In this document: piece by piece, positions 6,238 through 14,600 of the stretch
Layout: every line of letters begins with the position of its first letter
Numbering within the stretch: position 1 is the first letter of the stretch
From: Sphingomonadales bacterium
Lineage (GTDB): Bacteria; Pseudomonadota; Alphaproteobacteria; Sphingomonadales; Sphingomonadaceae
Direction: 5' to 3'
NCBI GenBank assembly: GCA_028870315.1
Contig: JAGWPW010000034.1
Span: 1-35,245, forward strand
Length of the DNA stretch: 35,245 bases
Notes under the pieces: model-generated
Seen by the model: only the letters and a program-made list of their open reading frames with translations
The model's database searches: none
Told to the model about the DNA's origin: nothing
Position numbers and translations under genes: made by a program

Positions 6238-8175
6238 ATGCTGCAATTTTTCCGCAATTTCTTCGGCTCGCGCCTTGGCGTCACGGTCACGCTCGGGCTT
6301 CTCGTGCTGATCGCGCTCGCCTTTGCCGCGGGCAGCGTCGCGACCAGTGGCGGTCTTGGCAGCTTGGGCCACAGCGACCGGGTCGCCAGGGTCGGCGATG
6401 AATCGATCTCGGTGACCGACCTGTCGCGCGCGGTGACCCGCGATCTCGACCAGGCCCGCCAGCAATCGCCGGGCCTTACCATGAAGGATTTCGTCGCGGC
6501 GGGCGGAATCGGGCTGTCGCTCGACCAGATGATCGAGCGCGCGGCGATCATGGCCTTCGGCGAGAAGAACGGCATCATCGCCGGCAAGCGGCTGATCGAC
6601 AGCGAACTCGCGAAGATTCCCGGCCTTCAGGGCCTCGACGGCAAATTCAGCGAAGCGGTCTATCGCGCGATGCTGGCGCAGCGCCAGTTGACCGATGCCG
6701 AGGTGCGCCAGAACATCGCCCAGACGCTGGTCGCGCGCGAGGTGCTGCGCCCGGCGCAATATGGCGCGGTGGTCCCCGTGGAGGTCGCGCAGCGCTATGC
6801 CCAAATCCTGAAGGAGAATCGCAGCGGCGCAATCGCCTTCCTGCCCGCCACCGCCTTCGCGCCGCGCACCGCGCCATCGGATGCCGAGCTGAGCGCCTTC
6901 TACAACCGCAATCTCGCGCAATTCATCCGTCCCGAACGCCGGGTGCTGCGCTATGCGATCTTCGGTGCCGACGCGGTGAAAGGCCTCGCCGCGCCCACCG
7001 ATGCCGAGATCGCCGCCTGGTACCAGACCAACAAGGCGCAATATGCCGCGGTCGAAAGCCGCCGCATCACCCAGCTCGTCGCGCCGACCGAAGCAGCGGC
7101 GCAGGCCATCGCGCAAGAGGTCGCCGGCGGCAGGACGCTCGATGCCGCGGCGCGTGAAAAGGGGCTGAGCACCGCCGCGCTGGGCGTGGTGACGCAAGGC
7201 GCGCTCGCCGATCAGACCGCGCCCGAGGTGGCCGCGGCGGCCTTTGCCGGACGCGCGGGCGCGCTCGTCGGCCCGGTCAAGGGTCCGCTTGGCTGGCACC
7301 TGCTGCGGATCGAGGCGATCACCGACAAGCCCGCCCGCTCTCTCGCGCAAGCGCATGCCGAGATCGCCGCCAGGCTCACAGCCGACAGGCAGCGCGCCGC
7401 GCTTGCCGATCTCACCTCGCGGCTCGATGACCGGCTGGGACAGGGCTATGCGCTGACCGATGCCGCGAGAGACGTCGGCGTGGCGCTGCAATCGACCCCG
7501 GCGATCACCGCGGACGGCCATGTCCCCGACCAGCCGCAGGCGAGCCTGCCCAAGCCGCTGCTCCCCGTCCTCAAGACCGCCTTCGCGATGGACAAGACCA
7601 GCCAGCCGCAACTCGCCGAGATCGAGCCCGGCAAGACCTATGTGATCTATGATGTCAGCCAGATCATCCCCGCCGCGCCGCCCGCGCTCGCCGAAGTGCG
7701 CGCGGCGGTAAGCGCCGCGCTCGCCGCCGGGCAAGGCGCCGCCAATGCCCGGATCGCCGCGCGCAGGCTGATGCTCGCGGTGCGCGCCGGCACCGATCTT
7801 GCCGCCGCCGAAAAGACGCTGGGCGTCGCCTTGCCGGCACCTGCGGCGGTGGCGATCGGACGCGAGCAACTGGCCGCGCTGGGGCAGAAGGCGCCGCCGC
7901 AACTGATGCTGATGTTCGCGATGGCGCCGGGCACGGTGAAGCTGATGCCCGCGGCGCAGAACCAGGGCTGGTATGTGGTCGTGCTGAAAACGATCACTCC
8001 CGGCGCGGTCAGCCCCGGCGATCCGCTGGTGCAGAATGTCGCAACCGAGCTCGGCCAGCTCGCCGGCAATGAATATGCCGATCAGATGGTCGCCGCGATC
8101 CGCGAGGACGTCGGTGTTACCCGCTATCCGGCGGCGCTGAAAACCGTCGCCACCCAGGTGGTGGGCGGCAATTGA
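6238..8175 (+). CDS. ppiD: peptidyl-prolyl isomerase / periplasmic foldase, PpiD-SurA family
   Basis: A 645-residue membrane-anchored foldase. Residues 1-13 are a short basic cytoplasmic stub (MLQFFRNFFGSRLG). One transmembrane helix follows at about 14-33, and the rest is periplasmic. The SurA-N-like chaperone part runs from about 45 to 200 and starts with the typical VARVGDESISVTDLSRAV. A parvulin-type rotamase-like region lies at about 255-365, with GPVKGPLGWHLLRIEAI as the clearest block. It is weakly conserved, so isomerase activity may be low or absent, as in E. coli PpiD. The expected role is folding of exported and outer-membrane proteins near the Sec exit. It stands first in the operon, 13 bases before trpE, as often seen in alphaproteobacteria. 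Confidence 0.88.
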   Translation: MLQFFRNFFGSRLGVTVTLGLLVLIALAFAAGSVATSGGLGSLGHSDRVARVGDESISVTDLSRAVTRDLDQARQQSPGLTMKDFVAAGGIGLSLDQMIERAAIMAFGEKNGIIAGKRLIDSELAKIPGLQGLDGKFSEAVYRAMLAQRQLTDAEVRQNIAQTLVAREVLRPAQYGAVVPVEVAQRYAQILKENRSGAIAFLPATAFAPRTAPSDAELSAFYNRNLAQFIRPERRVLRYAIFGADAVKGLAAPTDAEIAAWYQTNKAQYAAVESRRITQLVAPTEAAAQAIAQEVAGGRTLDAAAREKGLSTAALGVVTQGALADQTAPEVAAAAFAGRAGALVGPVKGPLGWHLLRIEAITDKPARSLAQAHAEIAARLTADRQRAALADLTSRLDDRLGQGYALTDAARDVGVALQSTPAITADGHVPDQPQASLPKPLLPVLKTAFAMDKTSQPQLAEIEPGKTYVIYDVSQIIPAAPPALAEVRAAVSAALAAGQGAANARIAARRLMLAVRAGTDLAAAEKTLGVALPAPAAVAIGREQLAALGQKAPPQLMLMFAMAPGTVKLMPAAQNQGWYVVVLKTITPGAVSPGDPLVQNVATELGQLAGNEYADQMVAAIREDVGVTRYPAALKTVATQVVGGN

Positions 8176-8188
8176 CCGCGCCACGCCC

Positions 8189-9715
8189 GTGACCGGCACT
8201 TCGGGCGCGGCCCCCGAAAACGCCGAAGCGGCCATCGCGCAGCTCGCCACGGGCCGCGCCGCGCTGGTGTGGCGCCGGCTTGTCGCCGATACCGAAACCC
8301 CGGTCGGCGCGGCGCTCAAGCTGATCGAGCCGGGACGGGGCGACTTCCTCCTCGAATCGGTCGAGGGCGGCGAGGTGCGCGGGCGCTACAGCCTGCTCGG
8401 CCTCGATCCCGACCTCGTGTTTCGTGCAGACGGCCATGCCGCGCGGATCAACCGCAACTGGCGCCGCGCGCGCGAGGATTTCGTGCCGCTGGCGGGTGAC
8501 GCGCTCGCCGAACTGCGCGCGCTGGTCGCGTCCTGCCGGATCGAGGTGCCCGCCGCGCTGCCGCGCGCGCTCGCCTGCCTCGTCGGCTATTTCGGCTATG
8601 AGACGATCGGTCTGGTCGAACAGCTGCCGCGCGCGCCGCAAAGCCCGCTCGCGCTGCCCGACATGCTGTTCGTGCGGCCGACGCTGATCCTGGTGTTCGA
8701 CCGGCTGGGCGAGGAACTCTTCGCGGTCGCGCCGTTGTGGCCGGGCACCGCAAGCCCGGAGCGCGCGGTTGCCGCAGCGGGCGAGCGCATCGACGAGGCG
8801 CTGCGCCGGCTGGCGCGCCCCGTGGCGGTGCCCGCACCTGTCGTGCCCGCCCCCGAACCGCACGCCACGCCAGTGCTCGGCGCCGAAGTCTATCGCTCCA
8901 TGGTGCTGAAGGCGAAGGATTATATCGCCGCCGGCGACATCTTCCAGGTGGTGCTCGCGCAGCGCTTCACCACTCCCTTCGCGCTGCCGCCGCTCGCGCT
9001 GTATCGCGCGCTGCGGCGGGTCAACCCTTCGCCCTTCCTCTATTTCCTCGATCTGCCGGGCTTCGCGCTGATCGGCTCATCGCCCGAAATCCTGGTGCGC
9101 GTGCGCGACGGCGAGGTGACGATCCGGCCGATCGCCGGCACCCGGCCGCGCGGCAGGACGCCGGCCGAGGACGAGGCGAACCGCGCCAGCCTGCTCGCCG
9201 ATCCCAAGGAGCGCGCCGAGCATCTCATGCTGCTCGACCTTGGGCGCAACGACGTCGGCCGCGTCGCCGCGACCGGCAGCGTCCGCGTCACCGAAAGCTA
9301 TACCGTCGAACGCTACAGCCATGTCATGCACATCGTCAGCAATGTCACGGGCCGGCTCGACGATGCGCGCCACGATGCACTCGATGCCGTGCTCGCCGGC
9401 TTTCCCGCCGGAACGGTGAGCGGCGCGCCGAAAGTACGCGCCTGCGAGATCATCGCCGAACTCGAACCCGAGACGCGCGGCGCCTACGCCGGCGGGGTCG
9501 GCTATTTCGCCCCCGACGGCTCGGTCGACAGCTGCATCGTCCTCAGAACCGCGGTGATCAAGGACGGGGTGATGCATGTCCAGGCAGGCGCGGGCATCGT
9601 TGCCGATTCGGACCCCGCCTATGAGCAGCGCGAATGCGAGGCCAAGGCCGGCGCGCTTTTCGCCGCCGCGCGCGAGGCGGTGCGGGTGGCGAGCGAGCCG
9701 GGATTCGGGCAATAG
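8189..9715 (+). CDS. trpE: anthranilate synthase component I
   Basis: A 508-residue chorismate-utilising enzyme that, with TrpG, makes anthranilate in the first step of tryptophan synthesis. The tryptophan feedback site LLES is at residues 54-57. The catalytic C-terminal half shows [52 protein letters not shown] and [11 protein letters not shown] in normal order, including the residues that bind Mg and chorismate. The start is taken as GTG at 8189, 13 bases after ppiD, because the N-terminal sequence before the first conserved block has usual length from there; no strong ribosome binding site is seen. No attenuator precedes it, so control is probably by feedback inhibition or at the operon promoter. 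Confidence 0.96.
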   Translation: MTGTSGAAPENAEAAIAQLATGRAALVWRRLVADTETPVGAALKLIEPGRGDFLLESVEGGEVRGRYSLLGLDPDLVFRADGHAARINRNWRRAREDFVPLAGDALAELRALVASCRIEVPAALPRALACLVGYFGYETIGLVEQLPRAPQSPLALPDMLFVRPTLILVFDRLGEELFAVAPLWPGTASPERAVAAAGERIDEALRRLARPVAVPAPVVPAPEPHATPVLGAEVYRSMVLKAKDYIAAGDIFQVVLAQRFTTPFALPPLALYRALRRVNPSPFLYFLDLPGFALIGSSPEILVRVRDGEVTIRPIAGTRPRGRTPAEDEANRASLLADPKERAEHLMLLDLGRNDVGRVAATGSVRVTESYTVERYSHVMHIVSNVTGRLDDARHDALDAVLAGFPAGTVSGAPKVRACEIIAELEPETRGAYAGGVGYFAPDGSVDSCIVLRTAVIKDGVMHVQAGAGIVADSDPAYEQRECEAKAGALFAAAREAVRVASEPGFGQ

Positions 9716-9720
9716 GCGCC

Positions 9721-10314
9721 ATGATCCTCGTCATCGACAATTACGACAGCTTCACCTGGAACCTCGTCCATTATCTCATGGAACTGGGTGCCGAGGTGGA
9801 GGTGGTGCGCAATGACGCGCTCTCCGCCGGCGAGGCGCTGGGCTCGGGTGCGCAGGGCTTTCTCATCTCGCCCGGCCCCTGCACCCCGAACGAGGCGGGG
9901 ATCAGCCTCGATCTCGTCGCCGCCGCCGCCGATGCCGGCAAGCCGCTGCTCGGCGTGTGCCTTGGCCACCAGGCGATCGGCCAGCACTTCGGCGGGCGCG
10001 TCGTGCGCGGCGGGCTGATGCACGGCAAGACCTCGGCGGTGACGCATGACGGCAGCGGTGTCTTTGCGGGCCTGCCCTCGCCGTTCACCGCGACGCGCTA
10101 TCATTCGCTGGTGGTCGAGGACGTGCCCGCAAGCCTGATCGTCAATGCGCGCAGCGACGATGGCCCAAATGGCGGATATATCATGGGCTTTCGCCACCGC
10201 GCGCTGCCGATCCACGGCGTCCAGTTCCACCCCGAAAGCATCGCCACCGAGCATGGTCACGATCTCCTCGCCAATTTCCTGCGGGCCTGCGCGATGAGCC
10301 CGCGCCAGCGATGA
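9721..10314 (+). CDS. trpG: anthranilate synthase component II, glutamine amidotransferase
   Basis: A 197-residue class I glutamine amidotransferase that delivers ammonia to TrpE. The N-terminus [19 protein letters not shown] is the family hallmark. The catalytic triad is Cys80 in [10 protein letters not shown], with His170 and Glu172 in VQFHPESI. The same fold can serve 4-amino-4-deoxychorismate synthase (PabA). Position directly between trpE (five-base gap) and trpD argues for TrpG, perhaps shared with folate synthesis. The start is ATG at 9721. The stop overlaps the trpD start as ATGA. Confidence 0.96.
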   Translation: MILVIDNYDSFTWNLVHYLMELGAEVEVVRNDALSAGEALGSGAQGFLISPGPCTPNEAGISLDLVAAAADAGKPLLGVCLGHQAIGQHFGGRVVRGGLMHGKTSAVTHDGSGVFAGLPSPFTATRYHSLVVEDVPASLIVNARSDDGPNGGYIMGFRHRALPIHGVQFHPESIATEHGHDLLANFLRACAMSPRQR

Positions 10315-11306
10315 TCCGCCTGCCCGAGGTTTCGGCGGCCGGCTTCGCCGAGGACGAGAGCGAGGCGATCTTCGCCGCGATCGTCGACGGGACGGTCGCC
10401 GACGAGGACATCATCGGCTTCCTCGGCGCGCTTTCCGATCGCGGCGAGACCGCGTCCGAGATCGCCGGCGCGGCGCGGGCACTGCGCGCGCGGATGATCC
10501 CGGTGGCAGCGCCGCCCGGGGCGATCGACGTGTGCGGCACCGGCGGCGACGGGTACCACACGCTCAACGTCTCGACCGCGGTCAGCCTTGTCGTCGCCGC
10601 CTGCGATGTGCCGGTCGCCAAGCACGGCAATCGCGCCGCATCCTCGCGCGCGGGCGCCGCCGATACGCTGGAAGCGCTCGGGCTCGACCTTTCCCGCGCC
10701 GGCGCGCTGGGCGAAATGACGCTGCGCGAGATCGGCATCGCCTTCCTCTTCGCGCAGACGCATCACCCCGCGCTCGCGCGGATCGCGCCGATCCGCCGGG
10801 CGATCGGCCGGCGCACGATCTTCAACCTCATCGGCCCGCTCGCCAACCCCGCGCGGGTCGAACGCCAGCTGATCGGCATCGCCCGCCCGGCCTATGTCCC
10901 GATCTTCGCCGATGCGGTGATGCGCCTCGGCACCGTGCGCAGCCACATCGTCTCGGGCGACGAGGGGCTCGACGAGCTCAGCCTCGAAGGCGGAAACGAG
11001 CTGGCCGAGGTGACAGGCCAAAGCCTGCGGATGCACCGCCTCACCGCCGCCGATGCCGGGCTGCCGCATCATCCGGTGACCGCGATTCACGGCGGCGATG
11101 CCGCGTATAATGCAAGGGCGCTGCATCGCCTGCTCGAAGGCGAGCGCGGCGCCTATCGCGATGCGGTGCTGTTCAACGCCGCCGCGGCGCTGATGGTCGC
11201 GGGCGCCGCCGACAGCCTCGTCGCCGCGGTCGAGGAGGCGGGCGAGGCGATCGACAAGGGGCTCGCCAGGGCGCTGCTCGCCTGCTGGATCGCCACGGTT
11301 CGCTGA
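10311..11306 (+). CDS. trpD: anthranilate phosphoribosyltransferase
   Basis: A 331-residue enzyme joining anthranilate to PRPP, the second step of tryptophan synthesis. It begins with a helical N-terminal domain typical of the glycosyltransferase 3 family. The PRPP-binding block follows: [18 protein letters not shown] (about residues 74-91) and [22 protein letters not shown], the family signature. The [20 protein letters not shown] block and the Mg-binding [10 protein letters not shown] stretch are also present. Translation is probably coupled to trpG through the ATGA overlap. A 60-base gap, larger than others in this operon, separates it from trpC. Confidence 0.97.
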   Translation: MIRLPEVSAAGFAEDESEAIFAAIVDGTVADEDIIGFLGALSDRGETASEIAGAARALRARMIPVAAPPGAIDVCGTGGDGYHTLNVSTAVSLVVAACDVPVAKHGNRAASSRAGAADTLEALGLDLSRAGALGEMTLREIGIAFLFAQTHHPALARIAPIRRAIGRRTIFNLIGPLANPARVERQLIGIARPAYVPIFADAVMRLGTVRSHIVSGDEGLDELSLEGGNELAEVTGQSLRMHRLTAADAGLPHHPVTAIHGGDAAYNARALHRLLEGERGAYRDAVLFNAAAALMVAGAADSLVAAVEEAGEAIDKGLARALLACWIATVR

Positions 11307-11331
11307 CCTGACAGGCGATCGCACCCCCGGC

Positions 11332-11360
11332 TTGCCCTTTTCCACCTTCCGCCGTTAAAG
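11332..11360 (+). promoter_or_regulatory. candidate internal promoter before trpC
   Basis: TTGCCC (11332-11337) and TTAAAG (11355-11360) are 17 bases apart and fill the only sizeable gap in the trp cluster. The downstream element ends six bases before the trpC ATG, so a transcript would be leaderless or nearly so. It could give the trpC-moaC-moeA-lexA part independent expression. Confidence 0.35.
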
Positions 11361-11366
11361 CGCGGC

Positions 11367-12164
11367 ATGGCCGACCGACTGAGCGAAATCTGCAAGACCA
11401 AGCGCGACGAGGTCGCCGACCGCAAGACGCGCTGCCCGCTCGACGCGCTCGATCGCCGCGCCAGCGAAGCAGGCCCGCCGCGCGGCTTTCGCCGCGCGCT
11501 CGCCGCAAAGGCCGTGACGGGCTTCGGGCTGATCGCCGAAATCAAGAAAGCTTCTCCGTCCAAAGGATTGATCCGCAAAGATTTCCATCCCGAAGCACAT
11601 GCCCGCGCCTATGCCGCGGCGGGGGCAGCCTGCCTTTCGGTGCTGACCGACGCGCCCTGGTTCCAGGGTCATGAGGACGATCTGCTGGCGGCGCGCGGCG
11701 CCTGCAACCTGCCGGTGCTGCGCAAGGATTTCATGATCGATCCCTGGCAGGTCGCCGAGGCGCGGGCGATCGGCGCCGATGCCATACTCATCATCGTCGC
11801 CGCGCTCGCGGACACGCAGATGGCCGAGATCGAGGCGGCGGCGATCGAGCGCGGCATGGACGTGCTGGTCGAGGTCCACAACCCCGCGGAAATGGCACGC
11901 GCGGCCCGGCTGCACTCGCGGCTCATCGGCATAAACAACCGTGATCTCAAGCGGTTCGTCACCGATCTTGCGATCAGCGAGAGCCTCGCGCACCAAGCGC
12001 CCGAAGACGCGCTGCTGGTCAGCGAAAGCGGGATCAACAGCCATGGCGATTGCCTGCGCCTCGCTGTCGCCGGCTTTCGCTGCTTCCTCGTCGGCGAAAG
12101 CCTGATGCGCGCCGGCGATGTCGAAGCCGCGACCCGCGCGCTGCTGACCGGCACCGGCGGATGA
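11367..12164 (+). CDS. trpC: indole-3-glycerol phosphate synthase
   Basis: A 265-residue (beta/alpha)8 barrel closing the indole ring of CdRP, the fourth step of tryptophan synthesis. Visible landmarks are [14 protein letters not shown] with Glu58 and Lys60, [13 protein letters not shown] with catalytic Lys120, [20 protein letters not shown] and the phosphate-binding end LLVSESGIN. It is monofunctional: no TrpF domain is fused. Codons for the conserved segment after Glu58 are richer in A/T than the rest of the gene (about 45 % G+C over 11541-11600). The stop overlaps the moaC start (ATGA). trpF, trpB and trpA are not in the window; in alphaproteobacteria they usually sit in a second cluster. 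Confidence 0.97.
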   Translation: MADRLSEICKTKRDEVADRKTRCPLDALDRRASEAGPPRGFRRALAAKAVTGFGLIAEIKKASPSKGLIRKDFHPEAHARAYAAAGAACLSVLTDAPWFQGHEDDLLAARGACNLPVLRKDFMIDPWQVAEARAIGADAILIIVAALADTQMAEIEAAAIERGMDVLVEVHNPAEMARAARLHSRLIGINNRDLKRFVTDLAISESLAHQAPEDALLVSESGINSHGDCLRLAVAGFRCFLVGESLMRAGDVEAATRALLTGTGG

Positions 12165-12643
12165 GCACCCTCACCCATCTCGACGACAGCGGCGCGGCGC
12201 GCATGGTCGATGTCGGCGGCAAGCCGGCGACCGCGCGCGTCGCGCTGGCCGGCGGGCGTATCCGCATGAGCGACGAGGCGTTGCAAGCGATCCGCGCCGG
12301 CGCGGTCGCGAAAGGCGATGTCCTGGCCGCCGCCCGGATCGCCGGGATCATGGCGGCGAAGCGCACCTCCGAATTGATTCCGCTGTGCCATCCGCTCGGG
12401 CTCGATGCGGTGACGATCGACTTCACTTTCGAGACCGACGCGATCGCCGCTACCGCGACGGCCTCTGTCACCGCGCGCACCGGGGTCGAAATGGAGTCTA
12501 TAACAGCAGTTTGCATAGCACTTCTTACAATCTACGACATGGCCAAGTCGCTCGACAAGGCGATGGTGATCGAGGCGGTGCGCCTGCTCGAAAAGCGCGG
12601 CGGCAAATCGGGCGACTGGCGCGCGACGCAAGGCGCCGGCTGA
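12161..12643 (+). CDS. moaC: cyclic pyranopterin monophosphate synthase (molybdenum cofactor)
   Basis: A 160-residue MoaC, which converts the MoaA product 3',8-cyclo-GTP to cyclic pyranopterin monophosphate. Family blocks are all present: [58 protein letters not shown] and DKAMVI. Lys51 corresponds to a catalytic lysine known in the family. Translation begins at an ATGA overlap with trpC. A marked oddity is that residues 113-124 are encoded by A/T-rich rare codons (ATA twice, CTT twice, ACA twice) at 36 % G+C over 36 bases, although flanking codons are normal. The protein sequence itself looks intact. Confidence 0.96.
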   Translation: MSTLTHLDDSGAARMVDVGGKPATARVALAGGRIRMSDEALQAIRAGAVAKGDVLAAARIAGIMAAKRTSELIPLCHPLGLDAVTIDFTFETDAIAATATASVTARTGVEMESITAVCIALLTIYDMAKSLDKAMVIEAVRLLEKRGGKSGDWRATQGAG

Positions 12644-13839
12644 TGCCGCAACCGCTGGAGCTGGCAGAAGCGCAGGCGCGGCTGTTCGCGCTGGCAGCGC
12701 CGCTGTCCACCGAAACGCTTGCGATCGACGAGGCTTGCGGACGCTATCTCGCCGCGCCGCTGCGCGCCCGCCGTCGCCAGCCCGCGGCGGATCTTTCGGC
12801 GATGGACGGCTATGCGGTGGCCGGGCACGAGGGGCCGTGGCGGGTGATCGGCGAAAGCGCCGCCGGCCATCCCTTTGCCGGCGCAACCGGCGCCGGCGAG
12901 GCGGTGCGGATTTCAACCGGGGCGCTGCTTCCCGAAGGCGCGAGCGCGGTGCTGCTCCAGGAGGATTGCGCGCGCGAGGGCGGCCTTGTCCGCCTCACCG
13001 GCACGCCGCCGCAACCGTTCGAACGCCATATCCGCCGCGCGGGCCGCGACTTCGACGTCGATGACGCGGTGCTCGCCCAAGGCGTGCGGATCGGCCCGGC
13101 GCAGCTCGCGCTCGCGATTGCCGCGGGCCATGCGACGCTTGCCGTGCGGCCCCGGCCACGGCTGGCGATCATCGACTGCGGCGATGAACTCGCCCGCCCC
13201 GGCGAGCCCTGTCCGCCGCACCGTCTTCCCGCGAGCAACGGGCCGATGCTCGCCGCGCTGGCGCGCACCGAGCCGTGCATCGTGACGCGGATCGGCCCGG
13301 TCGCCGACGATCGCGCCGCGCTCGTCGCCGCCTTCGAGGCTACGGGCGCGACCGACATCATCGTCACCAGCGGCGGCGCCTCGGTCGGCGATCACGATCT
13401 GTTGCGCCCGGCGCTCGCCGATTGGGGCGCGGCGATCGACTGGTGGAAGGTCGCGATCAAGCCCGGCAAGCCGCTGCTCGTCGCGCGGCGCGGCGCGACG
13501 ATCGTGCTCGGGCTGCCGGGCAATCCTGCTTCGAGCTTCGTCACCGCGCATCTTTTCCTGCTGCCGCTGCTGCGCGCCTTCGCCGGCGCGGCACGGCTGC
13601 ATCCGGGCCGGCTGACCGCGCGGCTCGCCGCCCCGCTTGCGGCGACGGGCGGGCGGCGCGAATTCCTGCGCGCGCATTGGGACGGCGCGCGCATCGCGCC
13701 GGTCGGCAATCAGGACAGCGGCACGCTCTCCTCGCTGGCGCTGGCGAACAGCTTCATCGATCGGCCTGCCCGCGCCGCGGCCCTCGCCGCAGGCGAGGAA
13801 GTCGAGGCGTTTCTCACCGAAGGTGGCACTATCGCTTGA
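12643..13839 (+). CDS. moeA: molybdopterin molybdotransferase
   Basis: A 398-residue MoeA, which inserts molybdate into adenylylated molybdopterin. Domain order is normal: the N-terminal region with [10 protein letters not shown] (about residues 47-56), the [15 protein letters not shown] block, the central MoCF-biosynthesis domain with [14 protein letters not shown] and IKPGKPL, then [10 protein letters not shown], and a C-terminal beta-rich domain. The ATG shares one base with the moaC stop (TGATG), so translation is probably coupled. No other moa/mob genes are nearby. Pairing of moaC-moeA with trpC upstream and lexA downstream is a conserved alphaproteobacterial arrangement. Confidence 0.95.
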   Translation: MPQPLELAEAQARLFALAAPLSTETLAIDEACGRYLAAPLRARRRQPAADLSAMDGYAVAGHEGPWRVIGESAAGHPFAGATGAGEAVRISTGALLPEGASAVLLQEDCAREGGLVRLTGTPPQPFERHIRRAGRDFDVDDAVLAQGVRIGPAQLALAIAAGHATLAVRPRPRLAIIDCGDELARPGEPCPPHRLPASNGPMLAALARTEPCIVTRIGPVADDRAALVAAFEATGATDIIVTSGGASVGDHDLLRPALADWGAAIDWWKVAIKPGKPLLVARRGATIVLGLPGNPASSFVTAHLFLLPLLRAFAGAARLHPGRLTARLAAPLAATGGRREFLRAHWDGARIAPVGNQDSGTLSSLALANSFIDRPARAAALAAGEEVEAFLTEGGTIA

Positions 13840-13863
13840 CGGCGGCGCAACAGTTGCTTAATT

Positions 13864-13878
13864 GTTCCTTATTCGTTC
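13864..13878 (+). promoter_or_regulatory. SOS box (LexA operator) upstream of lexA
   Basis: GTTC at 13864-13867 and GTTC at 13875-13878 are separated by exactly seven bases. This is a perfect match to the alphaproteobacterial LexA-binding site GTTC-N7-GTTC, a direct repeat rather than the E. coli palindrome. It lies 24 bases after the moeA stop codon and 29 bases before the lexA ATG, so LexA autorepression is the expected role. It implies a lexA-specific promoter inside the longer operon. Confidence 0.85.
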
Positions 13879-13907
13879 GGCATACGTCGCCTTCGGAGAA
13901 GGACAAG

Positions 13908-14600
13908 ATGCTCACCCGCAAGCAGCACGAACTCATCCGCTTCATCCAGACCAGGCTGGAGGAAACCGGCGTCTCGCCCTCATTCGAGGAGATGAAGGAG
14001 GCACTCGACCTCAAGTCGAAGTCGGGCGTCCACCGGCTGATCTCGGCGCTGGAGGAGCGCGGCTTCATTCGCCGCCTGCCCAACCGCGCGCGCGCGCTCG
14101 AAGTGCTGCGCCAGCCCGAGGATGCGACCGGCCCCATGGCCCGGCCGCGCGCTGCCGCCACCCCCGCCGCGCTGCAACGCGCAGCCGCGCCCCGCCCCGC
14201 CCCGGTCGCGGCGAATGACGTGGTCGAGGTGCCGCTGCACGGGCGAATCGCCGCCGGCGCCCCGATCGAGGCGCTGGAAAGTTACGCAACGCTGCCGGTT
14301 CCCGCCGCGCTGCTCGGCGCGGGCGAACATTACGCGCTCGAAGTCTCGGGCGATTCGATGGTCGAGGCGGGGATTCTCGATGGCGATTTCGCGCTGATCC
14401 GGCGGACCGACGTCGCGCGCGATGGCGATATCGTCGTCGCGCTCGTCCGGGGCGAGGAAGCGACGCTGAAATATCTGCATCGCGAAAACGGCCTGATCCG
14501 GCTCGATCCCGCCAATGCCGCCTACGATCCGCAATTCTACCGCGCGGGCGAGGTGCAGGTGCAGGGCAAGCTCGCGGGCCTTCTGCGCCGCTATCACTGA
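13908..14600 (+). CDS. lexA: LexA repressor of the SOS response
   Basis: A 230-residue LexA. The N-terminal winged-helix domain (about 1-65) is typical, with [14 protein letters not shown] and [24 protein letters not shown] Pro/Ala-rich linker follows (about 70-105). The S24 self-cleavage domain has cleavage site Ala116-Gly117 in [10 protein letters not shown], catalytic Ser150 in GDSMVEAG and Lys188 in EATLKYLHR. All functional residues are present, so RecA-stimulated autocleavage is expected. AGAAGGA lies just before the ATG at 13908. A perfect SOS box upstream points to autoregulation. The stop codon lies inside the tail of the converging comEC gene, with seven bases of overlap. Confidence 0.97.
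   Translation: MLTRKQHELIRFIQTRLEETGVSPSFEEMKEALDLKSKSGVHRLISALEERGFIRRLPNRARALEVLRQPEDATGPMARPRAAATPAALQRAAAPRPAPVAANDVVEVPLHGRIAAGAPIEALESYATLPVPAALLGAGEHYALEVSGDSMVEAGILDGDFALIRRTDVARDGDIVVALVRGEEATLKYLHRENGLIRLDPANAAYDPQFYRAGEVQVQGKLAGLLRRYH

Noticed and set aside
8176-8188. trp attenuator or leader peptide before trpE
   Set aside because: Only 13 bases separate ppiD and trpE, and no Trp-rich short frame or competing hairpins are present.
6058-8319. A 753-codon minus-strand frame opposite ppiD
   Set aside because: Composition is typical of a shadow frame (Arg, Gly and His rich, no motifs). The plus strand encodes a clear PpiD-type protein.
11106-11111. A perfect TATAAT inside trpD
   Set aside because: No -35-like sequence at 15-19 bases upstream and no extended -10. 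It encodes Tyr-Asn of the protein and points to a region with no nearby start codon, so chance is likely.
12499-12504. TATAAC within the moaC low-G+C island as an internal promoter
   Set aside because: No matching -35 element at the proper distance. The island as a whole is reported instead.
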